Below, in pieces: positions 62,791 to 64,000 of a stretch of 64,000 nucleotides of DNA. The first letter of the stretch is position 1. Each line of letters opens with the position of its first letter. The DNA is from Whitmania pigra. Its lineage: Eukaryota > Annelida > Clitellata > Hirudinida > Haemopidae. Made by a program: the position numbers and the translations under genes. The notes beneath the pieces are model-generated. The model searched no databases and had not been told where the DNA came from. It saw nothing but the letters and a program-made list of their open reading frames with translations. The stretch lies in the NCBI GenBank assembly GCA_021613335.1, contig JAJTWR010000293.1:211001-275000 (forward strand), written 5' to 3'.

Positions 62791-63789
62791 CAGCTGGAGC
62801 GGAAGACGCACAGAAACTATGTGCATCCAATATGTTATAAATGACCAGCATTTTTGTCAGATAAAAGATTTTGCAAAATAATGAGAATAAACGTCTTTTG
62901 TCAAATGATGCAAAAAAGTCGAATCAAAGAAATAATTTCTTGACGTCAATTATTTTTTATCTGAAGCCTTCATGTGAAATTACAAGTTGAATTGCTGTCT
63001 TTGTTTATATTTTCTAATGCAACCATTCTTACGACAACACAACAACAACAACAACAACAATTGACATCTATAACGGCATGAATTATTTTAATAGTTACAT
63101 ACAATTAATTAGTGCTTGTAAACATAATTATCGTTAGTATTATTACTATAATATTTATTATTACTATAGTTATTTTATTATATGTTTTATAAGCTATAAA
63201 TTTAAAATTTGTCTATATTATTAATAAATAATAGCATTTTAAAATTAATTTAATTGAAATAATTCATTTTCAAAAATAATTTATTCACGATAAGCTTCAA
63301 GGACCACAATTCTCACAACTTTTCAGTTCAAGTGGACCCCTGGCATCAAATTCTGAATTTATCGTTGATAAAATAAACTGAATAAAATAAGATTCTTAAA
63401 ATAAATCAAAGAAACTAAATAAAATAAGATTATTAAAACAAATAAAATTATTAAAATTAAAATTTTTCTGCCATTTCTCTAAAGCCAGATAATGTTTATA
63501 AAGTTTTGGACATAACAAGATTGAATAAGGTTTTAAAAAAATAATAAATGATTACTGAATTAAATTATTAAAAACGAATTCTACTCGTAATTGTTGAATC
63601 ATTTTAAAATGAATATTTAATAAAATATTTTTAAAACGTTTTTTGGCTTTCAACGAATTTGCTGAAATAAAAAGTACCTGGAAATGTTGTAATAGTCCAA
63701 AGTAAAAGCAGAATTGGAATGTGAGGTCATAAGGCCAAGAATAGGTGGACCTTTGAACCGAGATGTTATTTTTATTTTTGTGATTTTTG
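62791..63789. other. AT-rich terminal DNA
   Basis: No recognised gene; a short CAACAA run at 63038-63060. Confidence 0.4.
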
Positions 63790-63889
63790 TTTGTGATTTT
63801 TGTTGTTGTTGATGATGCTGTTGTTGTTGTTGTTGATGTTGATGTTGTTGTTGATGTTGATGTTGTTGTTGATGTTGTTGTTGATGTTA

Positions 63890-63920
<31 letters not shown>

Positions 63921-63985
63921 TGTTGCTGTTGATGTTGTTGTTGATGTTGATGCTATTGTTGTGGTTGTTGTTGATTTTGTTGATG
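63790..63985. repeat. (TTG)n/(TTGATG)n repeat
   Basis: GTTGTTGTTGATG-type 12-15-bp units with variable TTG count. Confidence 0.95.
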
Positions 63986-64000
63986 CTGCTTTTTATAAAT

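Noticed and set aside
62356..62851. 144-156 codon frames with [13 protein letters not shown] repeats
   Set aside because: They translate a 46-bp noncoding minisatellite; the frame rotates every unit, giving apparent 46-residue periodicity.

Overview
This is a eukaryotic, almost certainly metazoan, nuclear DNA window. It is AT-rich and dense in spliceosomal introns with GT..AG borders. Gene content includes a two-domain tyrosine phosphatase, an SREK1IP1-type zinc-knuckle protein, a type I PKA regulatory subunit and a SUEL-lectin/sushi membrane protein. An unusually large share of the DNA is tri-, tetra- and pentanucleotide microsatellite. The style suits an annelid/lophotrochozoan-like invertebrate, but the species cannot be fixed from sequence alone. 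Long open frames made only of Met, Asp, His, Ser, Tyr, Leu or Ile are microsatellite read-through, not genes.

Layout: (1) 1-2 kb: a 3' remnant of a Tc1/mariner transposon and a decayed hAT transposase. (2) 3.5-7.8 kb, + strand: a phosphatase gene with an altered first PTP domain, a dead second one and one apparent frameshift. (3) 8.39-15.44 kb: a 7.06-kb foldback transposon with a 9-bp target duplication; its roughly 2-kb inverted arms are built of ~127-bp tandem units. (4) 15.7-17.0 kb, + strand: SREK1IP1 homologue. (5) 17.9-19.1 kb: a second MULE-like relic. (6) 20.9-21.7 kb, + strand: terminal exon of an unrecognised basic protein. (7) 24.5-35.75 kb, minus strand: PKA RI core in ten exons, with a possible alternative 5' exon at 46.1-46.2 kb. 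A deletion-derived hAT with a perfect 8-bp duplication lies in one of its introns. (8) 36.1-41.0 kb, + strand: a tandem duplication carrying two small RING-plus-membrane-helix genes, antisense to and possibly nested within the PKA R gene. (9) 48.1-48.4 kb: a non-LTR tail. (10) 49.8-61.6 kb, minus strand: a predicted type I membrane protein (signal peptide, SUEL lectin, CUB-like segment, sushi, stalk, transmembrane helix) assembled from phase-compatible exons.

The genes do not form one pathway. PKA R and the membrane proteins share only a region shaped by microsatellites and DNA transposons. The strongest leads are the foldback element, the PKA R exon whose two splice sites abut trinucleotide repeats, the D/D-less PKA R 5' exon, the RING pair and the lectin-sushi architecture. 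All exon models come from reading splice consensus, phase and remembered family motifs; no search or transcript was available.
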